From Polytrichum commune (taxonomy: Eukaryota > Streptophyta > Polytrichopsida > Polytrichales > Polytrichaceae), in the NCBI GenBank assembly GCA_950295325.1, contig OX485806.1:6014001-6078000 (forward strand): DNA of 64,000 nucleotides. Reading direction: 5' to 3'. Positions 23,393-41,154 of this stretch are shown here, one piece after another (position 1 is the first letter of the stretch; the number at the start of each line of letters is the position of its first letter). Below the pieces are notes generated by a model. The model was not told where the DNA came from and ran no database searches. It saw nothing but the letters and a program-made list of their open reading frames with translations. A program made the position numbers and the translations under genes.

Positions 23393-24386
23393 GTTAAGTT
23401 TCAGTTTCAAGTCGCTACGATCTCAGATTGCCTTTGTAGTCCAGCTGTGTACAGTGTTTTTGCTGGAGGCAAGGTCTGTGTAGTTGGTTTCATTTTTCTC
23501 TTGGTTATGATTAAAAATATTCTGGTGTGTAAATTGTTCAACAGCTACAGACGCTTTGCAGCTCAAATTTTAGAACATGTGAAGACACAGGGTAGCCCTA
23601 CACAGGTTTTTGTGCTTCAAAACCCTGACAGGCAGGCTACGAAGTTCAAATTCCATGCAAGGTTACAAGTCTGTGCCCAGTTTTTGCATGCTTGGAGAAA
23701 CTGTACATAACTTAGAGCAAACAGATACAACTGATCCATCATGCAATTTAAGGTAGTAGTGCTCAATTAGGCAATTCTTTCATAGAATAAACACATGGTT
23801 GTGGAAATGGGATGAATAGAAAGTTCCAACTATGAGTGTAACATTTTCTTGAGCCAAACAATAGAGGTACATAATAAAAGTGTATTTGGGAAGTATAGAT
23901 TGCATTGGTACATGTTGCTAAATCTAACAGGTGGTGGCTCAGAATAGGTCAGGAGTTCACTGACCACAGTAGTTGTTGAAATTTCAGTGAGAGTATAGAA
24001 TAGGATGAGCAGGGTGCAGATGTGAAGAACTCACAGTGAAGGCTTGATACATGTCTTGTCTGATGTGCTGGAAAACTATAATCAACTATTAGCCCTGTTC
24101 TTGGTTTCCCAGAGACTAGAGTGCAACATTCAGGGTCCAATTTATTTGCAACTTGCAATGCTGAACTCGCAATGTGTAAATATAGAACCTTCCAAGCTGG
24201 ATCAGGTTACCCATTGCTTGTATCTTGCCGGGCTATAGGTCACAAAATGGAAGGATGTAAGTAGCATATGTCAAGCTCAAGGACAGTGATTCAGAGTGGC
24301 ATCATGTTTTGTGAGGCCCTTAATGAGATCCCAGGGGCAATTGCGGGGTCCTTTTCTCCCAATCTTGAATATTACAACCCAAATGT

Positions 24387-27300
24387 TTATGGGATTTGAG
24401 GATCAAGTTCCCGTGGAACTCGTATTTGTGGGGGTCTGTGTAGGGGTGGCATTTTCTGAATTGGTCTTTGATTGTGAACTGCTCTTTGATTGTTTGCCAT
24501 TCCACCTTTTATTTTGTTCATGTCACCTCTCATGTTACTTCTCATTCGACTGCCCGAGGATCCCTTGTGGCTAGCGAAAGAGAGGTACACATTCCACACG
24601 AGAGAGACGACATTAGCAAATAGCACCTGCAAATTGTGATGTGGGTCCATATTAGAAATTTGGTGATCTGAACACGGAATATGATATGAGCGGCACATGC
24701 GGTAAAGGGTGCTAAAACCGTGACTAAGTGTTGAGAATATATACTATTATTAGATCAAGGTAAACTATAAAGTGCTTCTTGTTAGACAGTGAAAGGGGAT
24801 TCCTACCCACCAACGTATGTCTTCATTGGATTTCTTCTGCAGAAGGGTTCAAAGTTTCATGGGTGGATTACTCAATACTGTTAAGGGGCCTGATGCTGAA
24901 ATGGTGAACATTCTTATAATCAACATGCGCTTATTGTAGAAGATTTTAGGGTGTTGGTTTTAGCATCCTCAATCTTAATCATGAATCATGAATCATTAAC
25001 CTTATATTTTGATGTACTTTAGAGTTATCCTTTAACTCAATGGGACTTAGTTATTGTCTCATAGCCGATTTGAGTTTGTGAATTTTAGGTAGATAGATCG
25101 CAACACATTACAAGGGTTTATAAAACTGGGAACAGGAGAAGTTGCAAAACCCCTCACTATGGAGGCATGAAGTGATGCTAATATGTATTTAGTATGACAT
25201 ATTTAGAGGTGTTGTTGGTGGGCTACTCTTTTGGAAATTACATTCGTATAATATGTATGAGTTGTAGTAATTTATGTCCATTATTTGAACTGGGCTCTGG
25301 TGTTACCTGCAAAGCTGGAGGCACAAACATAAAATTGCAGAATTGGAAGGGTATCCATAGCTTCCAATTTGCAATAATTGTGGGCTGCAAATCCTGTGCA
25401 CGAAGATAAGAATCATACATTTGATGTCAGTGGATTTTCATTCAGCTGTGGATTAGAGCCGCATTTATGATTCATAGAGTTTCAGAAAACATACATCACC
25501 TTCTCAAGCTTTGCTTTGATCTCGCTTTGGCGCCCTTCCATGAGCAACAAGACAGCGAAGGTCAACGCAATGAAGAGTGGTGCAAAACATACCTGCGATC
25601 AGTGATTCTGAGAATACGATTAAGTCATGTCAACAATTGACAACTCTGCGAACAAGAGATTTCACCAAGAAGAATTTTAATTCTTGTATTTGAGTACCTT
25701 TTAAATCCTAAGATTGCTTCCATAAGAGTGGCAGAAGTGAACCTGGTCTAAAACAAGCCTTATGACTGCACCTTTAGCACCCTGTGCTTTTATTGTTTTA
25801 TTCATAAAATTATACCTGCACAAAGTTCCCATGTGATGAACCGGTTGAGTTTGAGAAACAATGGGTTGAAGTTCCAGAGTTTAGGAAAATCACCTGTCAT
25901 TTTAGAGGAAAGTTATAGAATACACCTCAAATTACTAAAGAAAAACTGAGAGATGTCAACATGTAACCAGTTGGACTCGGAAAACAATGGGATCTCGACC
26001 AGTTATGCCCAAGAATCTTTGCAACATTGGTCCCATGCTCAGGTGATAACCTTTAATACACAACAAGTTTCACTTATGGTGTCTACAACCCTTCTTCAAT
26101 TGCTGTTCTTATCAAAAAAACCTATATCTGAGTGGTATGTGGTTTGGTGTTGCTCCAAAAACAGATATTGAAAAGACATCATGTGTTCAAAAGAGATTGG
26201 ACTACGTGTGTCAAAATATGATAACCATTCTAAACTCAATAGTCAACATAAACGGGGAAACCTATATGACCATTTAATGAGCACCAGATCTTCACTTTAG
26301 TAATGAAGAGAATCATCATATTAGCTCTAAAAATCATGAGGAAAGTGGCTACGGCCTCGATTTGGATTCGCTAACCATCTTGTGCTAATCGTGTGTTTCA
26401 TATCCTGCGAGAAGTGGGCTAGTCTGCGAAAGTAAGCATTCAAGACCCGTCTACCTTCGTAGTGCCTCAAGATCAATGTCTGGGGAGAACTGTCAGTTAG
26501 TTCCAGATGAACCGGTTGAGTTTGAGAAATAACCAGTTGAAGTTGGAGACTTCAGGAAGATTACCGATCATTTTAGAGGAATCTATAGAAGAATATACCT
26601 CAAATGGATAAAACAAAACCGGAAGATGATGTCAACATGTAACCGGCTGGATTTAGTAGAATCACTAGGAATTTGAGTGACTATGCCCAAAAACTTCCCG
26701 GGCGCTGCTCAAGATAGACGTTGGAAGTCTGGTTGTAATGAATTTGACGACGTTTGAGAATGGTGAGGAGGATGAGCATGTACCAATAATGAAGTACAGG
26801 CCCTACAAGCGCGATTCCCAAAAATGTCATGGATGCTGCCCGTCTATAATCCAACTTCTTACTTTTCTCAACAATCATCTGCAAACACAAATGCCCGTCA
26901 TCAGCACCAATTTGTCACCTTCTTGGATGCAATTTTGATCCCTCCATGCCCGCACATGCTTAGTAAGTTTTTGAACAACGCAAGGTGCACCACAAACCCA
27001 TGAGTTAAGGAAGCAGCACCTTTAAACCGAGGAGTTAAGGTATTTGGCATACATTTGGTAGCTGTATGAACCGAAGAAGCTCATTTCCATGTAGAGAAAA
27101 AGAGACCATGTATAATGCGAGGTTGGTTTGGTTTTTTTTGTGTTTTATTTATCTGATATTGAAATAAATACAAATTCTTGAAGTGAAAGTGATTTTGTCA
27201 CCCCTAGTTGTGATATAGTCAGCCTTATTACTGGTAACTAGAGAGCATTACATACTAATAATGAAAGTATCCAAATTTTGCAAGTTACAAGTTTTTGTCC

Positions 27301-29381
27301 AGAATATCATGGCAATGGGTCCCGCCCACTTTAGTTGCTGGGGTGGCCTAGATCCTAGTTTTGGGGGTTGGTCTTGGTTTAAGGGGCTCCAACCTTAGGG
27401 TTGGTTCACATGGGATCCCAAGTTCCACTGATGTCAACAAGTCCCCAACATGGAGACAAAGTCCCAAATTTTGAGCCCCAAGAAAACCATTAAAGTATGG
27501 TTTATATCTATTAAAATCATAATCTCAATTATTCTATGCACATTTTTTGGGGGACTTATATTGAGGGTTGCTCTTTTGCTCAACCCAACATGAGTCCCGA
27601 GCCTCACCTCCAAAAAAGGGTTTCCATGTAGGCATCCATGTCATACTTGGGACTTAGAACTTCGGATCCCGTGTGTAGTGGTAAGTCTCAACTTCCACGC
27701 TCTCAAGGGGTGAGATTGCATGGATTGACCTCAAGTGAATTGAGACTTAGGACTTGGGACCTCATGTGAAGTGGTAAGTCTCAACTTCCATGCTCTCAAT
27801 GACTGAGATTGCACGGATGGACCTCAAGTGAACTGGGACTTAGGACTTGGGACCTCATGTGAAGTGGCCCTTAGAAAGTCGAGTGAAGGGTGATTACCTG
27901 GGTGAAAATGTCTCCAATAAGATTGAGCATGGCTGCTGTAATTGCTTTTGTTTGTATAGGCTTCTTTGAGAGAAGCCCCATGTACCTAATGAACCATCCG
28001 AGTCATTAGTTTGCTAGAGCTCGCTTCCAAAAAAATCGTCTTTGGGTACTTCGTTCTACTACTTTGCAAGTTGGAGGAAATTCTTATCCCAAGAGAGGTT
28101 CACATTAACTTAGCGCACACCCTAAAAGTTATTGAAAAAACAAGTCATATTGAAATTCTCGATAAGCATTTGCTAAGGGAGTAGGTGAAGTTGGAGACTC
28201 CGATCTTTAGTGTCACGTGTTGGACTATGACTAAGCTATGTGGGACATATTGTGGAAACTCTCAACTCCATGTACATTATTGGCTATTGGATTCGCTCAA
28301 GCATTAAATATTCGGTTATCAATTGCAATCATGCAAATTGTCATTTCAAGTTTTTGAGTCAGAGTTGAGATGCACAAGTTATGATAAGAGATCAAAATGA
28401 AGCCGCTCTTCCTTTTTAGGTGATCACTTATATTCAAGTAGGCCCTCCCAATTGTGTTGAGTGTCTATATTTTGAGCAAATAGTCCAACCTAATTGTAAT
28501 GCATGTCTTTTCTGTGTCTGCTTTTAACCACAAGCCTTGCCATAATGTATGCGAGTGTTATTCAACTACTTTCTTAATCGGACACCTATATTTGAATGGG
28601 TGTGTGGTTAGATATGGCTCTAAGAATTGACACATAAAGACACATGCTTAAAAGAGAGTCGCCTCCGTCTTCATATTTTAATGAAATACTCTACACTCAA
28701 TAGTGAACACAATTGAGAGGAACTATGTATTCACTTCAGGAATCAACACACAATGTGCATTTCCAAAAAGCATAACTAAGTGAGGGGAGGTCCAATTTTT
28801 AGTTCAATTCTTGGCCAATGTTTCATCTAACATTTGCTAACCAAACACAAACTTGAGAGCTATTTAAGCTGATCAATAGAAGATGGAGAACAAGAAAAAC
28901 AAGCCACATAGCACTTGCATACTATAATACAAGTGTCCGATTGAGAAGAGTGACCACATACGGTCCACATACTATTTGATGTGATATTACTTTTTCAAGT
29001 GTCCAAACTTGATTCTACAATGAATAAAAATGCACTTGACTTGGTCAAAATGGATTGATCACTACAAGCATTTGAAACCTAGGCAAATGACATGTGTCAT
29101 TGAAAATTTGTCCTATGTCACTGGAAAATCTGCAAACCTACCACAATGGTAGATTTGCATTGTTCTTTCATTGACGTAGAATTCATATTGCTAGAAGTGA
29201 TCAACCTTTTGAGTCATTGTGATGACAATTTCTGCTAAAACAAATGAAAGAACAATTCACCGAGTTTTGAACGAGTTGATAGGAAAACTTTAAAAATGAA
29301 AGTGCAAAGAATGCTTGGTTGATGATAAGTACCAGCCCAATAGTCCAGTTTGGCGTCGCGGTGCACCATCCCCACCGGACG
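24387..29381 (-). CDS. MPV17/PMP22-family membrane protein (first exon not found)
   Basis: Seven minus-strand exons: 29381-29333, 27985-27898, 26878-26720, 25781-25743, 25592-25500, 25393-25307 and 24626-24387. They encode, in order: a Gly/Arg-rich piece ending TGLLGW; YMGLLSKKPIQTKA and GDIFTQ; LDYRRAASMTFLG and GPVLHYWY; GAKGAVIRLVLDQ (a 39-bp micro-exon); FAPLFIALTFAVLLLMEGRQ; NWKLWIPFQFCNF; and VLFANVVSLVWNVYLSF. This is the canonical MPV17/PMP22 order, a four-helix protein of mitochondrial or peroxisomal inner membranes. All junction phases agree. The donor of exon 26878-26720 is the weakest call (GTCTAT). Exon 29381 needs an upstream exon ending in phase 1, which I could not locate. A basic tail of about 60 residues (Met-, Arg- and Pro-rich) follows the usual C-terminus. 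Confidence 0.88.
25800..26690 (-). repeat. Repeats of families F and A inside the MPV17-like gene
   Basis: GATGAACCGGTTGAGTTTGA with downstream GTCAACATGTAACC(A/G) occurs twice, at about 25835-26000 and 26505-26680 (family F). An inverted family A copy lies between them at about 26100-26465. Related F sequence lies inverted at about 38740-38945. All sit in the intron between exons 26720 and 25781. Confidence 0.75.
27398..27870. mobile_element. MITE family C, copy 2 (Harbinger-like, TTA target duplication)
   Basis: The left end is GGGTTGGTTCACATGGGATC; the right end CCTCATGTGAAGTGGCCC is its imperfect inverted complement. Both are flanked by TTA (27395-27397, 27871-27873), the target duplication of PIF/Harbinger elements. 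The right half carries an internal tandem duplication of a segment with TAAGTCTCAACTTCCA(C/T)GCT and TTAGGACTTGGGACCTCATG. The element ends only about 25 bp from the splice donor of exon 27985-27898 of the MPV17-like gene. Confidence 0.85.
28560..28760 (-). repeat. Family A copy (inverted, partial)
   Basis: GGACACCTATATTTGAATGG, GTGTGTGGTTAGATATGGCT, ACACATGCTTAAAAGAGA and CTCAATAGTGAACACAATTG correspond to the inverted family A order. It lies within the intron between exons 29333 and 27985. Confidence 0.6.
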
Positions 29382-29489
29382 CTGTATCGCAAATCAAATC
29401 ATCATAAGGTCCAATAACTTGTATTGATAAGGCATTCTTTTAAGAAGCCTGTCAAGCTATGCAAGGAAATAAGCTAGACCACCCTTATT

Positions 29490-29900
29490 CGCTTACTTTT
29501 CTTAGAAGGACACCTATATGCGATTTGTATGTGGTTGGTGTGGCTCCAAGAATGGACACAAAAAAATACGTGTGTTAAAAAAATACGTGTGTTTAAAAGA
29601 GATTAGGCTTTGTTTTTAACATACAATAACCATTCTAAGCTCAATAGCCAACATAATTGAGAAGATTTGTATGATCAAATATTGAGCACAAGATCCTTCA
29701 CTTTGATGTTGAACAAGATATGTATGAACTCCAAAAGTCATGAGGAAAGTGGCTACAACCTCGATTTAGATGTGCTAACCATCTTGTACTAATCAATCGC
29801 ATGTTTAATATCCTACAAGAAGTGGGGTTGTCGGAAAACGTAACCATGTACTAAGACCCATTTACTCTTACTCACATTCTATTATGCGCGCGCGCACACA
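29490..29900 (-). repeat. Family A copy (inverted)
   Basis: GGACACCTATATGCGATTTG, AACCATTCTAAGCTCAATAG, ATGAGGAAAGTGGCTACAAC and CTAACCATCTTGTACTAATC match the copies at 26100-26465 and 42330-42665. Confidence 0.75.
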
Positions 29901-29940
29901 CACACACATACACACACATATATATATATATATATATATT
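29885..29940. repeat. Compound (GC)n(AC)n(AT)n microsatellite
   Basis: Alternating purine-pyrimidine throughout: GCGCGC, then ACACAC with ATACAC interruptions, then ATATAT to 29939. It abuts the end of a family A copy. Confidence 0.95.
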
Positions 29941-32190
29941 CAAGGAAGAGCAGTCTACCTTCACAACACTACTTGGTAGAGTAAAGGTCTTCCTCATGCT
30001 GACATTTTAGTGTAAAGTGTACAAATTTGTAAGAAGCTGTGATCACACTCCTAGGATTCCGTGGTGCACCCAATTGAAGGTATGTGTTAACTATTGTTAG
30101 GTTGCAGATTGCCAAATTAGGGTTTGGACATTTCAGTTGTTTCCAAAAGGTAGGTTTTAGAATGGTTAAAGTCTTTTAAAGTAAACAAGGGGGGTTTACT
30201 TACTCGGTGCTCTTCTCCTCATGCCTACTTTTGCCATGCAATGTGGCCGATGAATTATTGCTTTGTATTTGCAAAGTGAATTGCGTCTTCCTGCTATGAA
30301 ACCATTTCATCCGGATTCAAGTTATGTGGCGGACATCCATCGCACGCTTAAAGTTGGCCTGCATTGAAGGAATTGGAAAAGACAGCAATTTATTTATTTA
30401 TTAACATGCATTAGATGATTTTATATTCTTGAGTTCGATTCAAATCACTTGAACTCTTTAATCAAATCATCATCTATTCCCGGATAACTAGAAACACTTT
30501 TGTACATGAATAAACAACTTCTACTCACATGTCAAGCAAGGAAACCCTAAAAAGAAACTGTGTAAATTCTTCACCAACTTCATGAACAATCTTGTGTTGA
30601 CAAGGTAGGGTTAAATTCCAACAGTCCCCTTCTTGCTCAATTGCACACCCATGGTTTTGTTGGGTTCCAATTTTATTTCCCAAACCCCAGATGTCAATGC
30701 TCATCCATGCAAGTTGCCATTTGTTTTGGAGGTTTCGTGTGCAGGATGTGTGACGTTATCCTCTCACAATTTTCATGTGGTGTAATGATTGAACAACATT
30801 TGGCCAACATTTTGAAAACATAAGGAACACAATGGACTCTTCTTGTTCGGGATGTTTTTACCAACCTTTTCCAAGTTTTCTTAAGAGCTGAAATGGAATT
30901 TTTTTCCCCTCAAATTGGAGATTGGGTGCCTTGCTAACATGGTGCATTAATTTGAGAAATAAATGTGAAACACACTCTGTGTGACAATGCTTCTATGTAT
31001 CACAATTTATTCCGTCTCATATTCACATTTGGCGATGGATAAGGCAATCTTGGTGATCTTTTATTGCATCATATTGACTAACAATTTTCAATTGAGTTTG
31101 TGTGGAATGAGAGCATAAGCGTACCTTTGTTCCCCTTGTCTCCTCCCCTCTCACCCTTGCTTTTGTAAAGGCTTGGAAGTTGGTGGCTATATTGGGGAAG
31201 AAGGTAAGTACATATGTGAACAATGGAATCATCAACCATGCATGCATTCTTGCAAAGATATGTGAACACGAATGAAAAGGGTCAGCCTTTTGGCCCCTTT
31301 CATGTCCAAAGGTTCCTTGCCTTTGTCAAGGGTTCACAAATTGGTCAAGACTTGATTTATTAGTAGGCCAAGGCTCAACACATCCAATCCAATGTGATGA
31401 TAATACTCATCTTTGACATACTCTAATTTATGAAAGTTGAATGAATAGGTTTTTAAATGTGATTGGTCAACAAGGGCAAGGCAAAGTTTCTCCAAGCCTA
31501 GTAATGTAGAGGGTGCTAAAATCAACACCCACTTGCACAATAGACATATTGACTATGAGAATATTGGCCACCTTAACATCAAGCTCTTGTATTGATTTTG
31601 GACCATCTACCAATAAAAGTTTGAATCTTTATAACTCTTGTATATGAAATTCACTGAAATTAGGTTTTGATGCATTGAGAATCCCTTGTCAATTGCTAAT
31701 GATAATCATATATATATATATAATTGTAATATGATTACGCTCAACTCTTAAAGTGACGGTTCTAGCATCAATTACCTAATATACTGCAACTCCTTAATTG
31801 GATGAGAACCAAGTTACAGTAAAGGGTTCACTATTCCAACTGAAAATCATAATTTTCCCTCAGAAAAATGTCCACGTTTCACTCCTAGTCATTGGTTTAA
31901 ACCCAGTAGAATCCCACGTGGAAGCTACATTCTAAGTAATTAAGGGGAAATAGAGGACCCTTTCGGTGTACCTGAGTACTTCTATCTAGATCTCAAACGA
32001 CAAGCTAAGCGAGGTCCACATTCGACGTGGACTCTCCCCAGGCCAGCTCTGAGGGCCTGGGACGTCAGTAAAGGACATCATCGAGAGAGTTCCCCATTCA
32101 CAAGACCTCTACGTCGTCCGATATTAGCGGGAGGAAATTGAGACCGTTGGATCGAGGATTGTGAGTTACCATTCGTGAGGGCGCCTTGGT
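29941..32190. other. No gene recognised between the MPV17-like and AOR-like genes
   Basis: The genes are divergently oriented. The missing first exon of the MPV17-like gene should be here or slightly to the right. From about 31970 the DNA becomes GC-richer and CpG-containing, consistent with the AOR promoter, possibly shared. Confidence 0.5.
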
Positions 32191-32247
32191 TGTTCCCGGT
32201 TGCGTTATCTTTTGTTCGACGCTCGCCCCGCCTCAAGAGAGGTACGG

Positions 32248-37695
<5,448 letters not shown>

Positions 37696-37699
37696 GGGA

Positions 37700-40430
37700 G
37701 AGAGATTGCAGATTAATATATCAAGGTTTATGAATGAATCTTAGGGCATTCAGGATTTTCTGTGTAGAAGTATTCAAGTGTACTGAGAATCTTCTAGAAC
37801 TTCACTTGTTCAATTTCAGGAGTAGCAAAATAGATTAGTGGACACACATTTAATGGAGTACGTAGTTTGTACACCTTGGGTCATGCGCATGAACTCCAGA
37901 ATCTTCGAGGACCAACTTGAAGACCAATGTTTCCCTAGCATATATAGACTGGGTATCCGGACAGACCATAATTTGTCTACGGTTTCCCCATTCATCACAC
38001 ATACCGTAAAGTCTACTAGGTCAAGTCAAGAAATTAAGTAGCAATGCAGAATCTCCCATGACTATGACTCTTGTGGTGGCAACTGACACGATTGACAGGA
38101 CAATCCAGTGCAAAGACATGCACTATACTTAAATATTCTACCAAAAATACCGTAATTGTTGGCTGTTAGTACTGAACACTAGTGGTACCGTAATACACTC
38201 TGAACTCAGTAGTATCACACCTATGGCAACCAAAGTGCACGTGATATTACGGAGTTTTGTAGTGTTCACATGGATGTGAGATACTGCAGAATTAGTGTAG
38301 CATGCGACACTATGGAGTAACACAAAGTGCAACATTTTAATGGTGTGGTGTGGTCCACTCCACTTGGCCTTCTCGAGTAATGTGGCAAATGCATGCACCA
38401 AAATTCAACAAGTGGCATAAAAAAATAAAATAAAATAAAGGTGGTCACACTCCACATATTGACACATGACACGATGGGAGGGTGTGGGTTGACTTTTTTG
38501 GTGGTTTGCAATAATGACAAAGTTCGTGACACAAGGGAGAGAAATGTGACAATAAGGAGTGAAATTTGAATTACGAACATCTGTTCCCTAGGGTTTCGAG
38601 GTATTAGAGAGTGAGTGATATTGTGGGGGTTGATATTACGGAGTTTAGGGTGTACCACCAAGTTTCTTGCACTAAGCTTATGGTACTTATCACATGCACT
38701 AAGGGTTGTTTTATACGTGCAGTGTCCGGGGAGTTTTTTGGGCATAATTAGGTGAGATCCTAGTATTTCCAAGACCAACTGGTTACTTGTTGACATCTTT
38801 TGGTCCTTCTAAATGATTAATATGAGGAATATTTTGTAAATTCTTGTGAATAGTTCGGTAACTTTCTTTGAAGTTTTGAATTTGAACCATTTATTTTTCA
38901 AACTCAATTGGTTTATCTATAACTTAGCGGTTGGTTCACCCTGTTCATTGTACACACGTGACCAAAGGCCATGAGATAAAATGGTTTCAAATCTCTTGTG
39001 GGCAGTGGTCCATAGGCCATTATCATACCAAGTGGCATTCACATCACTTTTTAGAAACCTTGGTCATGAGACATTATAGTGCAAAGAGGACTTAGACCGT
39101 GACACGGTGTTTTCGATGAAAGTAAAGTAAACATAAGCGTTTGTTAAAAGTAACATTTAGGAATAAATTTTACATTAAAAATTTATATTGATTAAACATA
39201 AAGTATTCTTCTGACGTGGTACCTATTATATATGTTGAGATGACCTACTTGGGTTTTATTGTTGCAAATTCTAGGTGACCACCATAGTTTATCCATTTTT
39301 TTGACATGAAGTGACATTGTAGTGACATGTTTACACAAGGTCACTAAAATTAGAAGTGACCATGTGATCCCTCAAACGATCATAAGCACCCACAACTTAT
39401 AATCAACCCACCAACATGAAAATCCAACATAAATGTTCTTCAAACCTCCATGCATCCGCGAACATCATCACTCAACCTACAATCAATCTATTGTCAAGAC
39501 ATGGCCACAATCACCATAATTATTATTACCCACAATTGCAAAATCAAAAGAAAAGATGAAGAAAAAAAACTAGCATTTTAGTACTTAATTCAATGTACCC
39601 TTGAACAAGATTGACAAGTGGTGCAAGATCGGAAGCCACCCACAAAGCTTGACGCCAAACACGGAGCTTGAAAATATCAATTGAAAATACAAGAGTAGAA
39701 GCGGAAGCTTAGAGTAGGAATGGGGTAGAGAGAAAACCCTAATGGAGTGAGGTACTTTGCCCAAGGGGCTCAAACTCTTCTTAAACTTGTGAGAGAGGAC
39801 CCTAGCTGCTTAGAGCCTCAAAACCCTAATCGTCCTAATGATAATGCAACTAACCATAAATTAGCCTCCATGGTTTTGACCTTATGAGTCATGACTCTAG
39901 TATTATCCTAGTAAAATTTCCGCCCTATCCCTAGTCCCTTTAACTACGTGCCTAAAATTAAAAAATTGACTCGGGAAATATCCCGAACTATGATGCCTCA
40001 ACCGGCATATTGCCAGTCTATTCTCCCTTGAACCAGTTGATTTCCGACCTCGACAATTTTACACCGGTATGTCTTCCGAATCATTGCAAACTCATTCGAA
40101 AATCTCCAAAAAAAAATCGGCCAGCTCGTAACTAAACATCGGTACTCCCCGTACATTGCTCTCAGTATTTTCAACTATATTTGATACGTGTGTCAAGACA
40201 TGATTTCGGTGCAGTACATATAAATCACGGCGGTTGAATAGGGGGGGACATGAGTGAGCAGTCATGGCACATGATACCGTAAACGCCGTGACCATGGTCT
40301 TTCTCGGAAATGGGGAGCTGTGATCGATGCTTTAAATAATTTTCATGGCTCTTGAAGCCCTCTTGAAGTGAGCTTTACATGACTGGAGGTAGAGTAGCGT
40401 TCTCTTGCCAGTTTGGGAAGAGATTCCTAG
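37700..40430. other. Intergenic, repeat-derived in part, no gene recognised
   Basis: 38740-38945 is an inverted family F copy and 38945-39010 matches 5220-5290. TGATATTACGGAGTTT occurs at about 38231 and 38632. An AAAATAAAATAAAATAAAG run lies near 38420. No coding motif seen. Confidence 0.55.
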
Positions 40431-40845
40431 TGTGGACATCTGCCTAGCTTATGAACATCGTCCAGCTTCATACTCAACATTGACTCTGTAATCGCAAGAA
40501 TCTAAGGGAATCCTAGTGTGGACATGTGCTTAGTTTATGAACTTTGCCAAGGTATGGATGTACTGCTGAATCTACACTCCCAAGAATTTAAGGGAAACCT
40601 AGTGCAGACATGCGTCTAGCTTGTGAGTGTTGTCGAGTTACAGATTCAATGCTGAATCCGTAAGAGTATAAGAGAATCCTAGTGCAGACATGCATCTAGC
40701 TTATGAAAGTTGTCAAGTTACAGATTCAATGCTGAATCCGTGAGAGTATAAGAGAATCCTAGTGCGGACATGTGCCTAGCTTAATGGTGAACGTTGCCAA
40801 GCTACCTATTCAGTTACAAGGAATTTGTAGTCGCAAGAATATATG
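40430..40845. repeat. Five-copy tandem array, period about 80 bp
   Basis: CCTAGTG(T/C)(G/A)GACAT recurs at about 40436, 40512, 40598, 40678 and 40758, each followed by CTAGCTTATGAA-like and ...GAATC(T/C)..AAGA(A/G)T blocks. Copies 3 and 4 are nearly identical (CAGATTCAATGCTGAATCCG). The array ends about 310 bp upstream of the next gene's start. Confidence 0.85.
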
Positions 40846-41154
40846 GGGAATGACGCAGGCACAAACTGAAATTCATTTCTGGGTCCATGGATCTGGGAGT
40901 CCTAGCTGAATAATGATACGAAGTAACACTCAAATCCTTGGAGACGTTCCCGATTCCCGAATCAAGTGCACATGAACTCGTGGAACTCCATCACAAACTT
41001 TGGCCTCTGGAATTATTGGAATGTCGACACAAAGCTGCACCCCAGCCAACATGGTGATGAAAACTTGTAATTTTATTGAGGTAGTGGAGTACTGACACTG
41101 TCATGGCTAGAGTGTTTTACGAAATATTGGAATTATTTGGATTTTCCAACCATC

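Noticed and set aside
25820-25895. Minus-strand frame containing KLWNFNPLF..NRFITWE, tempting as an MPV17 exon
   Set aside because: The same sequence recurs at 26505-26590 and inverted near 38880, so it belongs to dispersed repeat family F. The true family segment (NWKLWIPFQFCNF) is in exon 25393-25307.
41103-41154. Upstream ATG at 41103 as start of the glycosyltransferase-like gene
   Set aside because: It is not in frame with exon 1; the first in-frame ATG is 41155, which also leaves a short cytoplasmic tail before the anchor.
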